Positions 8,500-17,127 of a stretch of 64,000 nucleotides of DNA are shown piece after piece. The translations under genes were made by a program, and so were the position numbers. The DNA comes from Saccharothrix luteola. GTDB lineage: Bacteria; Actinomycetota; Actinomycetes; Mycobacteriales; Pseudonocardiaceae. The notes beneath the pieces are model-generated. The model searched no databases and was not told the DNA's origin. It worked only from the letters and a program-made list of their open reading frames with translations. The stretch lies in the NCBI RefSeq assembly GCF_020859565.1, contig NZ_JAJHUO010000003.1:88862-152861 (forward strand). The letters are read 5' to 3'. Numbering within the stretch: position 1 is the first letter of the stretch; the number at the start of each line of letters is the position of its first letter.

Positions 8500-8973
8500 G
8501 TGCGGTTGGGTGGGACGACCCGGTCCGGGAGCGACCCGTACGACGGGATCGTCGAGGTCGCGGCGGCGACGCCGGAGCGGGTGCGGTGGATCTTCGCCTG
8601 GTACACCGACCTCGGCCTGCTGATCTTCGGCGCGCTGTTCGCGCTCACGTGGTGGCGGGCGCGCGGTCGCGACGACTCCGGGGCCACCGCCGTGGCGCTG
8701 CTCGCGCCTGTGGCGACCGTCGGGCCGGCCGTCGCGTGGCGCAAGCTCCTGCCGTGGGTGGTGGCCATGGCCTTGTTGATGGTGTTCGCCCGCGTGTTCG
8801 TGGGTGTGCACCACCCGCGGGACGTGATCGTCGGCCCGGCGATCACGGGCGGGTGCCGGTGCGACCTGACGGGCGCGGCTGAGGTCGCCGGGAAGAACAA
8901 GACTGTTCCTTCGCGAGTTCACCGCGCACCCTCGACGCCACTGGTCGTCGATTCGTGGGGGCGCAGGTCGTGA
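8500..8973 (+). pseudogene. PAP2-family phosphatase remnant with internal deletion
   Basis: The readable part begins DPYDGIVEVAAATPERVRW and continues with a membrane helix, the usual start of a PAP2 lipid phosphatase. The text then jumps in frame from LLAPVATV to AWRKLLPWVVAMALLM and ends with ARVFVGVHHPRDVIVG, the third PAP2 signature. The first two signatures (KxxxxxxRP and PSGH) and the helices between them are absent, and the tail after residue 113 of this reading is not PAP2-like. It cannot have the normal catalytic site. The start (GTG at 8500) is only a suggestion. Its stop overlaps the GTG of the next gene (GTGA, 8970-8973). Confidence 0.6.
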
Positions 8974-11033
8974 GCGGCAGTGAGATCGAGATCGAGCAGG
9001 AGTACCTGGCGGGCCTGTACGCACGGGTGGACGCCATGCGGGACGAGGCGGCGGCGCACTTGGCGACGGCGCGGCGTGACGGCGCGGACCGGGACGCGGT
9101 AGCGGTCTGGGAAGCGGAGACGACCCGGCTGGACGCCGTGGAGCACGGGCTGTGCTTCGGGCGGCTGGACCTGCGCGACGGCCGCCGCGTCTACATCGGA
9201 CGGTTGGGGCTGTTCCGGGACGAGGACGACGAGCCGTTGTTGGTGGATTGGCGCGCACCCGCGGCCCAGGCGTTCTACACGGCGACCGCCGCCGCTCCGG
9301 GAGGCGTGCGGCGACGGCGGCGCATCACCACGCGCGGCCGGGTGGTCGTCGGGCTGAACGACGAACTGCTCGACCAGGACGTCGAGAGCCCCGACGGCAG
9401 CCTGGTGGGGGAGGCCGCGATGGTGGCGGCGATGACCGCGGACCGGGCCGGGCGGATGCGCGACATCGTCGCGACGCTGCAAGGGGAGCAGGACCGGATC
9501 ATCCGGGACGAGTACCGGGGTGCGCTGGTCGTGCAGGGCGGTCCGGGCACCGGCAAGACGGCCGTCGCGCTGCACCGCGTCGCCTACCTGCTCTACCGGC
9601 ACCGGCACCTGCGCACCCGCGGTGTCCTGGTCGTGGGCCCCAGCCGGATCTTCCTCGACTACATCGGCCAGGTCCTGCCGGGCCTCGGCGAGCACAGCGT
9701 GGTGACCGCCACCATCGCCGACCTGCGCGCGGACGTCGAGGTCAGCCTGGTGGACCCACCCGACACCGCCGCGCTCAAGGGTCGGGCGGGCATGGCGGAC
9801 AGGCTGGCGGCTGCCGTGCGGGCGCGGGTTCGCGTTCCCGAGGAGCCGGTCGACGTCGAGTTCGAGCAGCAGGTGCTGCGGCTCGACCCGGACACCTGTC
9901 GCCGTGCCGTGCGGCGGGCCGCCGGCACCGGGCTCCCGCACAACCGGGCCAGGCTGGTCTTCCAGCAGGAGGTCGTGGACGTGCTCGCGCAACGGCTGAT
10001 CGACGACATGGAGGCCGTCGTGCTCACCGACACCGGCGAGGCGATCGACGGCGGCAGCGTCGACGGACGGCTCGGCGAAGCGGACCTGCGCGCGTTGGCG
10101 GCGGCGGGCGTCGTGATCGACGAGGACGATCCGGGCGTGGCACGGGACGTGCTCGACGAGACCGACCGGGCCGCGCTGCGGAACTCGCTGCTCGCCGACC
10201 GCGGCGTCCGGGTGGCGCTCGACGGCGTGTGGCCGCCGCTGACCCCGGAGCGCGTGGTGGCGGACCTGCTCGCCAAGCCCGCGTGGGACTGGAGTGCCGC
10301 GGACGTCCCGTTGCTGGACGAGGCGGAGGCGCTGGTCGGACGCGACGGCCAGGGCCGGACGACCTTCGGGCACGTGGTCGTCGACGAGGCGCAGGAGCTG
10401 TCGGAGATGGCCTGGCGCATGCTGATGCGCCGGTGCCCCACCAGGTCGATGACCATCGTCGGCGATCTCGCCCAGACCGGGGACGCGGCCGGCGCCTCCT
10501 CGTGGGAAGACGTGCTGCGCCCGCACGTGGACGACCGTTGGCGGCTCGCCCAGCTCACCGTCAACTACCGCACGCCGTCGGAGATCATGGCGGCCACCGC
10601 CGACCTGCTCGCCACCCACCACCCCGGACTGCGACCACCCCGGTCGGTCCGGTCGACCGGCGAAACACCGTGGCGCCTCCGCACGACTCCCGCCGAGCTG
10701 CCCGAGGTCGTCGCCGACCTGGCCGCGGCGTGGGCGGGCGGCCGACTGGCGGTCATCGCCCCACCGGCCCGCATCGGCGCCCTGGCGACCGCGCTGTCCC
10801 TCACCACACCGACGGACCTGACGGACGAGGTCGTGCTGCTCACCCCCGGCCAGGCCAAGGGACTGGAGTTCGACTCGGTCCTGATCGCCGACCCGACCGC
10901 GATCCTGGACGCCGCACCGCTCGGCCACAACGACTTGTACGTCGCCATGACCAGGGCCACCCACCGCCTGGGCGTCGTCCACCCGGGCCCACCACCGGCC
11001 GTGCTGTCGGCGCTGCGCGAGCTCCGGCGCTGA
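8970..11033 (+). CDS. helR: HelD/HelR-type RNA polymerase recycling motor ATPase (UvrD-like)
   Basis: A 687-residue SF1 helicase-like ATPase. The N-terminal 60 residues form a charged coiled-coil-like arm (EIEIEQEYLAGLYARVDAMR). Residues about 90-130 hold the HelD beta segment LVDWRAPAAQAFYTATA. Walker A is GGPGTGKTAVALHR (190-203), Walker B VVVDEAQELS, then VGDLAQTGD, LTVNYRTPSEI and the C-terminal AKGLEFDSVLI and YVAMTRATHRLGVVH. HelD proteins pull RNA polymerase off DNA; the actinobacterial HelR branch also removes rifamycins. GTG at 8970 is preferred over GTG at 8955, though neither has a strong Shine-Dalgarno. No rifamycin-associated promoter element was recognised upstream. Confidence 0.85.
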   Translation: MSGSEIEIEQEYLAGLYARVDAMRDEAAAHLATARRDGADRDAVAVWEAETTRLDAVEHGLCFGRLDLRDGRRVYIGRLGLFRDEDDEPLLVDWRAPAAQAFYTATAAAPGGVRRRRRITTRGRVVVGLNDELLDQDVESPDGSLVGEAAMVAAMTADRAGRMRDIVATLQGEQDRIIRDEYRGALVVQGGPGTGKTAVALHRVAYLLYRHRHLRTRGVLVVGPSRIFLDYIGQVLPGLGEHSVVTATIADLRADVEVSLVDPPDTAALKGRAGMADRLAAAVRARVRVPEEPVDVEFEQQVLRLDPDTCRRAVRRAAGTGLPHNRARLVFQQEVVDVLAQRLIDDMEAVVLTDTGEAIDGGSVDGRLGEADLRALAAAGVVIDEDDPGVARDVLDETDRAALRNSLLADRGVRVALDGVWPPLTPERVVADLLAKPAWDWSAADVPLLDEAEALVGRDGQGRTTFGHVVVDEAQELSEMAWRMLMRRCPTRSMTIVGDLAQTGDAAGASSWEDVLRPHVDDRWRLAQLTVNYRTPSEIMAATADLLATHHPGLRPPRSVRSTGETPWRLRTTPAELPEVVADLAAAWAGGRLAVIAPPARIGALATALSLTTPTDLTDEVVLLTPGQAKGLEFDSVLIADPTAILDAAPLGHNDLYVAMTRATHRLGVVHPGPPPAVLSALRELRR

Positions 11034-11148
11034 GGACGCGGTGGCGCTCGCCGATCCGCGACCGGGATCGGCGAACGCCGGTCGCGGTCGGTGCGGCCGT
11101 GGAAAACTGGCCGCCGATCACAGCGGCCGATGTGGGAGTGGTGGATCA

Positions 11149-11607
11149 ATGGGCATGACGCTGTCGTTCACCCGGGTCACCCCGGAGGAACTGGACCGGG
11201 CCCTCGAGGACCCGGAACTGGCTTGGGAGCTCGTGGACGACGAGAACCGGCCGTACTGCTTCCTCGAGAAGACCTGGGCGGGCATCCAGTTCCTGCTCCA
11301 CGCGGCCGGGGTGGATGTCGACGTGCTGGGGGACGGTGACCCCATCGACGAGGAGAGCACCATGTTCGGCTGGCACGACCGGCTGGTCGCCGCGTCCGCC
11401 AGGACCCTGAGCGCGACGCCGTTCGACGTGTTGGCCGAGCACTACGACTCGCGGAAGCTCAGCGAGGAGGAGGTCTACCCCATGAAGCACCTCTGGGATG
11501 ACGACGACGACCTCGAATACCTGCGGTCCCACTACGGGGACCTGGTCACGTTCTTCGAGGAGACGGCCGCCTCGGGCGGCGCGGCGATCCGGTACTTCAG
11601 CGTCTGA
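11149..11607 (+). CDS. DUF1877 family protein
   Basis: A 152-residue acidic protein. The N-terminus MGMTLSFTRVTPEELDRAL and the later LSATPFDVLAEHYDSRKLSEEEVYP are typical of the DUF1877 (YfbM-like) family, whose role is unknown. No signal peptide or membrane helix is visible. The ATG at 11149 is chosen because family members begin with MGM; GGGAG lies about 10 nt upstream, and a second ATG two codons later is possible. It follows the HelR-like gene by 115 nt on the same strand and ends at a strong hairpin. Confidence 0.8.
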   Translation: MGMTLSFTRVTPEELDRALEDPELAWELVDDENRPYCFLEKTWAGIQFLLHAAGVDVDVLGDGDPIDEESTMFGWHDRLVAASARTLSATPFDVLAEHYDSRKLSEEEVYPMKHLWDDDDDLEYLRSHYGDLVTFFEETAASGGAAIRYFSV

Positions 11608-11617
11608 CCCGGAAGAA

Positions 11618-11649
11618 CGGCCCGGCGCGAGTGCTGCCGCGCCGGGCCG
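11618..11649. terminator. Bidirectional hairpin terminator
   Basis: A perfect 12-bp stem, CGGCCCGGCGCG / CGCGCCGGGCCG, closes an 8-nt loop between the convergent DUF1877 and LPMO genes. There is no T-run, as is usual in this DNA. Confidence 0.7.
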
Positions 11650-11683
11650 GGGTACTTCCGCGTTCCGGCAGGTTCGCCGGTTC

Positions 11684-12346
11684 CTAGCCGAAGTTCACGT
11701 CACTGCACCACATGTAGGCCTGGTCGAGGTGCGAGGCCTGCCAGATCGTGAAGACGACGTGGTGCCCGCGGTAGGAGCCGTTGGTCGAGATGTTGAACCT
11801 GATGTCCTTGGCGGGCGCGTACCTGCCGGTCTGCGTGATGAAGTCGAGGTCGCCCCAGCCGAGGCTCTGGGTGGCCGGGTTGAACCCCTGCTTGCTGATG
11901 TAGACGCGGAAGTAGTCGGCGCCGTGGCTCGCCTGGTCGTACAGGTGCATGGTGAAGCTGCTGCCGACGCTGGTCTGCTTCCACTGACCGGGGGTGTTCA
12001 GCGAGTTGTTGCGGGAGAGGGCGTTGCTGCAGAGCTGACCGTTGGGGGTCCGCCCCTGGAAGTTCCCGCCCAGCCCGTCCCGCAGCGCGCTCATCCAGTT
12101 CCACATGGTGTCGGCGTTCGCCTGGAACGCCTGGTAACACATGGGGTCCTGCTGCTGCATGGCCGGGTTCGTGTGCTGACTGCCCCACGTCTGCCAGCAC
12201 TGGTACTGGCGGGTGGCGGGACCGACGATGGTGCCGTGGGCCGAGGCCGTCGGCGACCAGACGAGCATGGTGGCCATCACGCCGAGGATCAACGCGATGA
12301 TGCCCTGCCGTCGCGTGACGGACACGGAGGTGCTGCGCATTCGCAT
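11684..12346 (-). CDS. AA10 lytic polysaccharide monooxygenase (secreted)
   Basis: A 220-residue secreted copper enzyme. The signal peptide ends at PTASA, so the mature protein begins with His37 (HGTIVGPATRQYQCW), the first ligand of the histidine brace. The second brace histidine is probably His141 in DQASHGADYFRVYIS. The C-terminal IWQ...AYMWCSDVNF block is typical of AA10 enzymes acting on chitin or cellulose. There is no carbohydrate-binding module. The ATG at 12346 has GGAGG 9 nt upstream. A perfect CebR palindrome lies just after the promoter, so induction by cellulose breakdown products, and hence cellulose as substrate, is the likely inference. Confidence 0.9.
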   Translation of the reverse strand: MRMRSTSVSVTRRQGIIALILGVMATMLVWSPTASAHGTIVGPATRQYQCWQTWGSQHTNPAMQQQDPMCYQAFQANADTMWNWMSALRDGLGGNFQGRTPNGQLCSNALSRNNSLNTPGQWKQTSVGSSFTMHLYDQASHGADYFRVYISKQGFNPATQSLGWGDLDFITQTGRYAPAKDIRFNISTNGSYRGHHVVFTIWQASHLDQAYMWCSDVNFG

Positions 12347-12394
12347 GGAAAGGAACCTCCACTCTTCGGGTGGTTGAGCGGCGGCGGCGGAATA

Positions 12395-12408
12395 TGGGAG
12401 CGCTCCCA
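12395..12408. promoter_or_regulatory. CebR operator
   Basis: TGGGAGCGCTCCCA is a perfect 14-bp palindrome identical to the Streptomyces CebR consensus. CebR is the LacI-family repressor released by cellobiose or cellotriose. The site lies 49 bp upstream of the LPMO start codon and 11 bp downstream of its -10 box, where a bound repressor would block the polymerase. Confidence 0.85.
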
Positions 12409-12419
12409 GACCAGTCATC

Positions 12420-12448
12420 ACACTATACGTCACTCACCGAAACTTCAA
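12420..12448 (-). promoter_or_regulatory. LPMO promoter
   Basis: Read on the minus strand, -35 is TTGAAG (12448-12443) and -10 is TAGTGT (12425-12420), separated by 17 bp. The predicted start site falls just before the CebR operator. Confidence 0.55.
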
Positions 12449-12626
12449 CGAAACATTGGGTAGTGGGCGCGGATTTCCGCATATCGGGAATCGCGCGCGG
12501 CTGACCAGCGCTTATGCGGCCACATCGGAGTGCGGCGGCGTCGGCGCCCGGAATGGCCGCTCCGGTGCGGATTACCGCCATGTCCGCCGACCGTCCGAAC
12601 GATGACCTCCATTCGGCACCGGCGCG

Positions 12627-14189
12627 CTAGATGATCTCCAGGTTCGCCATCATCCCCATGTCCTCGTGCTCGGCGTTGTGGCAGTGGAAGAGGTAGCGGC
12701 CCGGGTAGCCGTCGAAGCGGGTGATGATCTCCACCGCTTCGCCGGGCCGCAGGGAGACGGTGTCCTTGAGGCCGGCGTCGTGCGGCGACGGTGGCCGGCC
12801 GCCGCGCGTGAGCACCTGGAAGCCGACCAGGTGCAGGTGGACGGGGTGGTGCACGTCGGCGACCAGCCGCCACACCTCGACGTCGCCGAGGCGGGTGGTG
12901 ACGTCGGTGCGGGCCGGGTCGAACGGCAGCCCGCCGATCAGCCACCCGCGGCCACCGTGCATCCGCCCCGTGCGGAAGGAGAAGTCGCGCACCGCAACGG
13001 CATCCGCGCGGCTCCACGTCGGCAGGTCGGTGGACAGCGTGCGCGGGATGCGGCTGTCGTCCGCGGCCCGGCGGGCGACGCGGAAGGCCATCACGTCACG
13101 GGTGCGGCCCGAGCCGAGCCGGTTGACGAGCCGGACGAGGCCGCCCACCGGGACACCGGCGAAGTCGACGATCACGTCGTAGCGCTCGGCGGGCGCGATC
13201 GGCAGCAGCCGGTGGGTGACCGGTGCGGCGAGCAGCCCCTGGTCGGCGCCGACCTGGACGAGGTCCAGCGTGCGCCCGTCGTCGGTGACCGCCTCGAGTT
13301 CGTAGTGCCGGGCGTTGGAGGCGTTCAGGACGCGCAGCCGGTAGCGGGCCGCGTCGACCTCGTGCACGGGCCACGGCGCGCCGTTGACCAGGATCACGTC
13401 GCCGAGGACACCGGCGAAGTACGGCTCGTGCACGCCCGGTCGCGCGCGCAGGTCGGGGTCGAGCGAGGGGTAGGCGAGGCTGCCGTCGGCCGCGAACGCC
13501 CGGTCGGCGATCATCAGCGGCAGCTCGCGCGGCCCTGCGGGCAGGCCGAGGCCGTCCTCGGCGTCGTCGCGGACGACGTGCAGCCCGGCCAGGCCGCGCC
13601 AGATCGCCGGAGCGGTGAAGTCCATCCGGTGGTCGTGGTACCAGAGCAGCGTCGGCCGCTGGTCCAGCGGGAACGCGTAGTCCCGCGTCAGCCTCGACAC
13701 CACGGCCCGCGGGTCGTGCATGCCGTGCCCGCCGTGCCCGGTGGCGTCGTGCCGGTCGGGCAGGACCAGGTCGGTCGGGTACCCGTCGGAGTCCGCCGGC
13801 GTCCGACCGCCGTGCAGGTGCACGACGGTCGGCACGGGCAGCTCGTTGCGGTGCGTCACGGTGACCGGCCGGCCGCGCCGCGACTCGATCGTCGGCCCGG
13901 GGAACGTGCCCTCGTAGGTCCACAACGGCGTCCTGACGCCGGGCAGGATCTCCGCGCTCGCTTCACGCTGGGTGATCTCGTAGCGGCCGGGGCCGACCGG
14001 CGCCAGCACCGGGGGTATCGGCAGCGGCACCCGGAACGGCGGCGGCAGCGGCACGGCGCTGCGCAGCTCGGCCCCGGTCGTCGACGGTCGGCGGGCGAGC
14101 ACGGCCGACGCCGACAGCCCGGTGGCCGCCAGCAGCCCGAGCGCGCCGCCGATGCCGAGCACCCGCCGCCTGGTCAGGCCGTCACGCAT
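12627..14189 (-). CDS. Multicopper oxidase with Tat signal
   Basis: A 520-residue three-domain copper oxidase. The twin-arginine signal TRRRVLGIGGALGLLAATG directs folded export. Copper ligands are clear: HLHGG (124-128), WYHDHRMDF, HPVHLHLVGF, and the terminal HCHNAEHEDMGMM (from residue 502), in which the Cys binds type 1 copper and a Met ten residues later is the axial ligand. This fits the CotA/bilirubin oxidase/SufI-like group, oxidising phenols or metals with O2. The ATG at 14189 has GGGAGG upstream and overlaps the stop of the preceding membrane-protein gene by 8 bp, so translation is probably coupled. Confidence 0.9.
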   Translation of the reverse strand: MRDGLTRRRVLGIGGALGLLAATGLSASAVLARRPSTTGAELRSAVPLPPPFRVPLPIPPVLAPVGPGRYEITQREASAEILPGVRTPLWTYEGTFPGPTIESRRGRPVTVTHRNELPVPTVVHLHGGRTPADSDGYPTDLVLPDRHDATGHGGHGMHDPRAVVSRLTRDYAFPLDQRPTLLWYHDHRMDFTAPAIWRGLAGLHVVRDDAEDGLGLPAGPRELPLMIADRAFAADGSLAYPSLDPDLRARPGVHEPYFAGVLGDVILVNGAPWPVHEVDAARYRLRVLNASNARHYELEAVTDDGRTLDLVQVGADQGLLAAPVTHRLLPIAPAERYDVIVDFAGVPVGGLVRLVNRLGSGRTRDVMAFRVARRAADDSRIPRTLSTDLPTWSRADAVAVRDFSFRTGRMHGGRGWLIGGLPFDPARTDVTTRLGDVEVWRLVADVHHPVHLHLVGFQVLTRGGRPPSPHDAGLKDTVSLRPGEAVEIITRFDGYPGRYLFHCHNAEHEDMGMMANLEII

Positions 14190-14601
14190 CGCGGGCCTCC
14201 CGTCGCGGGAAGGGTCGGCGCCAGACGTCGATGAACTGCACGACGAGCGCCGCGACGGTCATCACGCCCAGCGGGACGTGCAGCCACAGCGCGCCGGCCA
14301 ACCCGGCGAAGTACTGCGCCGTCTCGGCCACCACCACCGCCATCGTGGCCAGGAACGGCCCGGCCTCGCGCAGCCGCGCCCACACCACGATCGCCACGAT
14401 CACCTGCACGTAGCCGAGGGAGGAGGTCACGTCGGCGCCGACGGCGTGCCGGCGCAGGCTGTCGAAGTCCCCGGTCAGGTACGCGCCGGCGAACACCGGC
14501 TGGGCGACGACCGCCACCACGTGCGCGCTGACGACGGCCCGGTAGACCCATCCGGTCGGCGCGGTCCGGGGCGCGGCGGCGGATCCCGGCCTGGTGGCCA
14601 T
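14182..14601 (-). CDS. Small four-helix membrane protein, MCO operon
   Basis: A 139-residue protein with four hydrophobic helices (for example VVSAHVVAVVAQPVFAGAYL and LGYVQVIVAIVVWARL) and few charged residues between them. I do not recognise a named family. It has no cysteine pairs. The ATG at 14601 has GGAGG 8 nt upstream. The gene overlaps the multicopper oxidase gene by 8 bp, so the two form an operon; a role in anchoring the oxidase or passing electrons to it is possible but not shown. It diverges from the broken LysR gene. Confidence 0.75.
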   Translation of the reverse strand: MATRPGSAAAPRTAPTGWVYRAVVSAHVVAVVAQPVFAGAYLTGDFDSLRRHAVGADVTSSLGYVQVIVAIVVWARLREAGPFLATMAVVVAETAQYFAGLAGALWLHVPLGVMTVAALVVQFIDVWRRPFPRREARDA

Positions 14602-14661
14602 GAGGGATCCCTCCTCACTGTGATCTCTGGGGTGAACGCCGCTGACGCTATGACCTGCGAG

Positions 14662-14686
14662 ATATCGTGTCTAAGATCAATATTGC
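14662..14686. promoter_or_regulatory. AT-rich divergent promoter, possible LysR site
   Basis: The space between the oxidase operon and the LysR gene contains GATATCGTGTCTAAGATC and the palindrome CAATATTG (14679-14686), far more AT-rich than its surroundings. Position suggests the divergent promoter and a LysR site; the exact operator cannot be defined by eye. Confidence 0.3.
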
Positions 14687-14709
14687 TATGGCGTTATGCG
14701 CGCGGAGGC

Positions 14710-15609
14710 ATGGTGGAGCTGAACTCGCTCAGGCAGTTCCTGGTGGTGGCACGGTTGGAGCACCTCAGCCGGGCCGCTGACGAGCTGCACGTCGCCCAAC
14801 CGTCGCTGAGCCGCACCATCGCCCGCTTGGAGGGCGAACTCGGCGCGCCGCTGTTCGACCGCGGCGGCCGGCTCCGGCTGAACGACACGGGCAAGCTCTT
14901 CCGCGACCACGTCGAACGCGCCCTCGGTGAGCTCGACGCGGGACGACGCGCGGTCGCCGAAGCCGCCGGCGACGGGCTGGGCGCCGTGCGACTGGCGTCG
15001 GAGACCTTCCTCACCCTCACCGGGCCGCTGGCGTCCTACAAGCGGGCCCACCCGTCGGTCGAGGTCGAACTGCACTGGTCGCCGGCGGAGGACATGGCCC
15101 GCCGCCTGCGGGCGTAGGACGTCGACCTGTGCGTGGCCTCGCAGCCGATCCACGCCGAGGGCCTTGAGTCGGCGCGGCTTTTCGAGGAGGCGGTCGGTGT
15201 GGGCACGCCGCCCGGCCACCCGCTCGCGAGCCGCGCCTCGGTGAGCGTCGAGGAGCTCGCCGACCTGCCCTTCATCACCGCGCGCCAGGGGCACTGGATC
15301 CGCCGGCTGCTCGATCGGCTCTTCGCCGCACGGGGCCTCACCCCGAAGATCGTCTGCGAGAGCGACGAGCCCAGCGCCATCGCGGGCCTGATCAGCGCGG
15401 GGCTCGGCGTCGGCCTCGTGCCGGCGTTCGCGCTGCGCGCCGCCGCCCGCGTCCCCGGCGCCTGGGTCGCCGTGGACAGCGCCGACTGCCGCCGCACGGT
15501 CACCCTGTTCTGGAGCGCGGACAGCCGCCTGTCCGCCGCCGCCCGGCTGATGCGGGCCACGATCACCGACTGGGACTGGACCGCCGGAGCGCCCCGGGAC
15601 GAGCGCTGA
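14710..15609 (+). pseudogene. LysR-family regulator interrupted by an in-frame TAG
   Basis: The N-terminal half is a normal LysR DNA-binding domain: ELNSLRQFLVVARLEHLSRA, then VAQPSLSRTIARLEGELGAP. The frame meets TAG at 15115-15117 (codon 136) in ...RRLRA*DVDL..., after which the same frame continues for 164 codons with a normal LysR effector domain (GVGTPPGHPLASR, ESDEPSAIAGLISAGLGVGLVP). The total, about 299 residues, equals the usual family length, so this is a single nonsense change, not a fusion. It may be recent, a sequencing error, or read through. The start is ATG 14710 or GTG 14713 after GGAGG. Confidence 0.85.
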
Positions 15610-15612
15610 CGG

Positions 15613-16548
15613 TCAGCCGGTCGTCCACGGGCGGAGCTTCTCCGGGTTGCGCACCGCCCAGATCCGCTTGATCCGGTCGTCCTCGATCTCGAACGCGTAC
15701 ACCGACACCGTGACGCCGTCCTGCTGGGCGACCAGGCCGGGTTGGCCGTTGACCGTCCGCTCCAGCACCGTCTGGCCGCGCAGCCGGTCCGCGAGGTGGC
15801 GCAGCGCGTGCGCGATCCGCTCGGCGCCCTCCACCGGGTGCAGCGAGGTGCGGGCCAGGCCGCCGCCGTCGCTGATCACCGTGGCGTCGTCGGCGAGCAG
15901 GTCGACGAGGGCGTCGATGTCCCAGGCCTCGAACGCCTGCTTGAACTCCCTGACGATCCGGGCCTGCCGGGCGGTCGGGGTCGTGGGGGCCTGCGCGGCG
16001 CGGATGCGGCGACGGGCCGACGAGGCCAGCTGGCGGCAGGCGGCCGGGGTGCGGCCGACGATCTCGGCCACCTCGCCGAAGGGGTAGCGGAAGACGTCGT
16101 GCAGCACGAACGCGACGCGCTCGGCGGGCGTCATCGAGTCGAGCACCACGAGGAACGCCATGCTGACCGACTCGTCCAGGGTGATCCGGTCGGCCGGGTC
16201 GGCGGTGGCGGCACCCGGTCGCCCGCCGGCCCACTCGGTCCGGTCGGGCAGCGGCTCGGGGAGCCATTCGCCCACGTAGCGCTCACGCCTGGCCCGCGCC
16301 GAGCCGAGCAGGTCGAGGCAGACGCGGCCGGCGACCGTCGTGAGCCAGGCGCCGGGCGACTCGATGGCGTCGCGCTGCCGCGGGGACAGGGCGTACCAGC
16401 GGGCGTAGGTCTCCTGGACGACGTCCTCGGCCTCGGCCAGGGAGCCGAGGAGCCGGTAGGCGAGGTTGATCAGCTGGCGCCGCTCGCTGACGATCGCGCT
16501 CAACCCCGCGTCGGACCGGTCGTGCCCGGGTCCTGAGTGGTCGGTCAT
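15613..16548 (-). CDS. sigJ: ECF41-type sigma factor (SigJ-like) with SnoaL C-terminus
   Basis: A 311-residue extracytoplasmic-function sigma factor. Region 2 is LINLAYRLLGSLAEAEDVVQ; region 4 includes PFGEVAEIVGRTPAACRQL. A C-terminal SnoaL-like domain of about 120 residues follows, with the DGGG motif (VISDGGGLARTS) and the final NPEKLRPW, both hallmarks of the ECF41 group. In that group the C-terminal domain replaces an anti-sigma factor and modulates activity. The ATG at 16548 has GGGAG upstream. The gene diverges from a SnoaL-WrbA-SnoaL operon, the likely target because ECF41 factors usually control adjacent oxidoreductase genes. Confidence 0.88.
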   Translation of the reverse strand: MTDHSGPGHDRSDAGLSAIVSERRQLINLAYRLLGSLAEAEDVVQETYARWYALSPRQRDAIESPGAWLTTVAGRVCLDLLGSARARRERYVGEWLPEPLPDRTEWAGGRPGAATADPADRITLDESVSMAFLVVLDSMTPAERVAFVLHDVFRYPFGEVAEIVGRTPAACRQLASSARRRIRAAQAPTTPTARQARIVREFKQAFEAWDIDALVDLLADDATVISDGGGLARTSLHPVEGAERIAHALRHLADRLRGQTVLERTVNGQPGLVAQQDGVTVSVYAFEIEDDRIKRIWAVRNPEKLRPWTTG

Positions 16549-16686
16549 GGTTCCGCTCCCTGGGTCGGCTCTGCCCTCACCCTCTCCGACGGGACAGCGC
16601 GCCGAAACGTCAGGTCGCCGTGCCCGCCTCACATTCCGGCCGGCTGCGTCGTCGTACCGGGCAAGTCGAGAAAGGGGTGGGTGGCG

Positions 16687-17127
16687 ATGCCTGTGAACCG
16701 CGAGGCGGAGGAATCCGAGATCCGGCGGCAAGTCGACCGGATCGTCGAAGCGCTCCGGGCCAAGGACCTCGAAGGCCTGGAGCGGATCTACGCGACGGAC
16801 GTCGTGTCCTTCGACGTCGAGCCGCCGTTGCAGCACGTCGGGGTGGCGGCGAAGTCGAAGAACTGGGCGAACGTGTTCGCGTTCTTCCGGGAAGTGGACT
16901 ACGAGGTGCGGGACCTGAGGTTCACCGTGGGCGACGACGTGGCGTTCGGGCACGGCTTCGGCCGGCTCAGCGGCACGACGCGGACCGGCGTGGTGACGAA
17001 CGGCATGTGGGTCCGGGCCACGTTCGGCTTCCGGAAGGTCGACGGCCGGTGGTTGATCGCGCACGACCAGGTCTCCGTGCCGTTCGACGTGGCGACGGGC
17101 CGAGGGGTGGCCGACCTTGAGCCCTGA
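16687..17127 (+). CDS. SnoaL-like / nuclear transport factor 2 fold protein
   Basis: A 146-residue single-domain protein of the SnoaL/DUF4440 type. The helix IRRQVDRIVEALRAKDLEGL is followed by IYATDVVSFDVEPPLQHVG, the typical strand that lines the pocket, and WLIAHDQVSVPFD near the end. The fold binds small hydrophobic molecules or acts as a cyclase, isomerase or stress protein; the ligand is unknown. The ATG at 16687 follows a G-rich Shine-Dalgarno. Its stop overlaps the start of wrbA. It resembles the second SnoaL gene of the operon and the C-terminal domain of the neighbouring sigma factor. Confidence 0.8.
   Translation: MPVNREAEESEIRRQVDRIVEALRAKDLEGLERIYATDVVSFDVEPPLQHVGVAAKSKNWANVFAFFREVDYEVRDLRFTVGDDVAFGHGFGRLSGTTRTGVVTNGMWVRATFGFRKVDGRWLIAHDQVSVPFDVATGRGVADLEP

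Noticed and set aside
8895..8908. GAAC-AAGACT-GTTC upstream of the HelR-like gene as a LexA box
   Set aside because: The actinobacterial SOS box has four bases between GAAC and GTTC; here there are six, so it does not fit.
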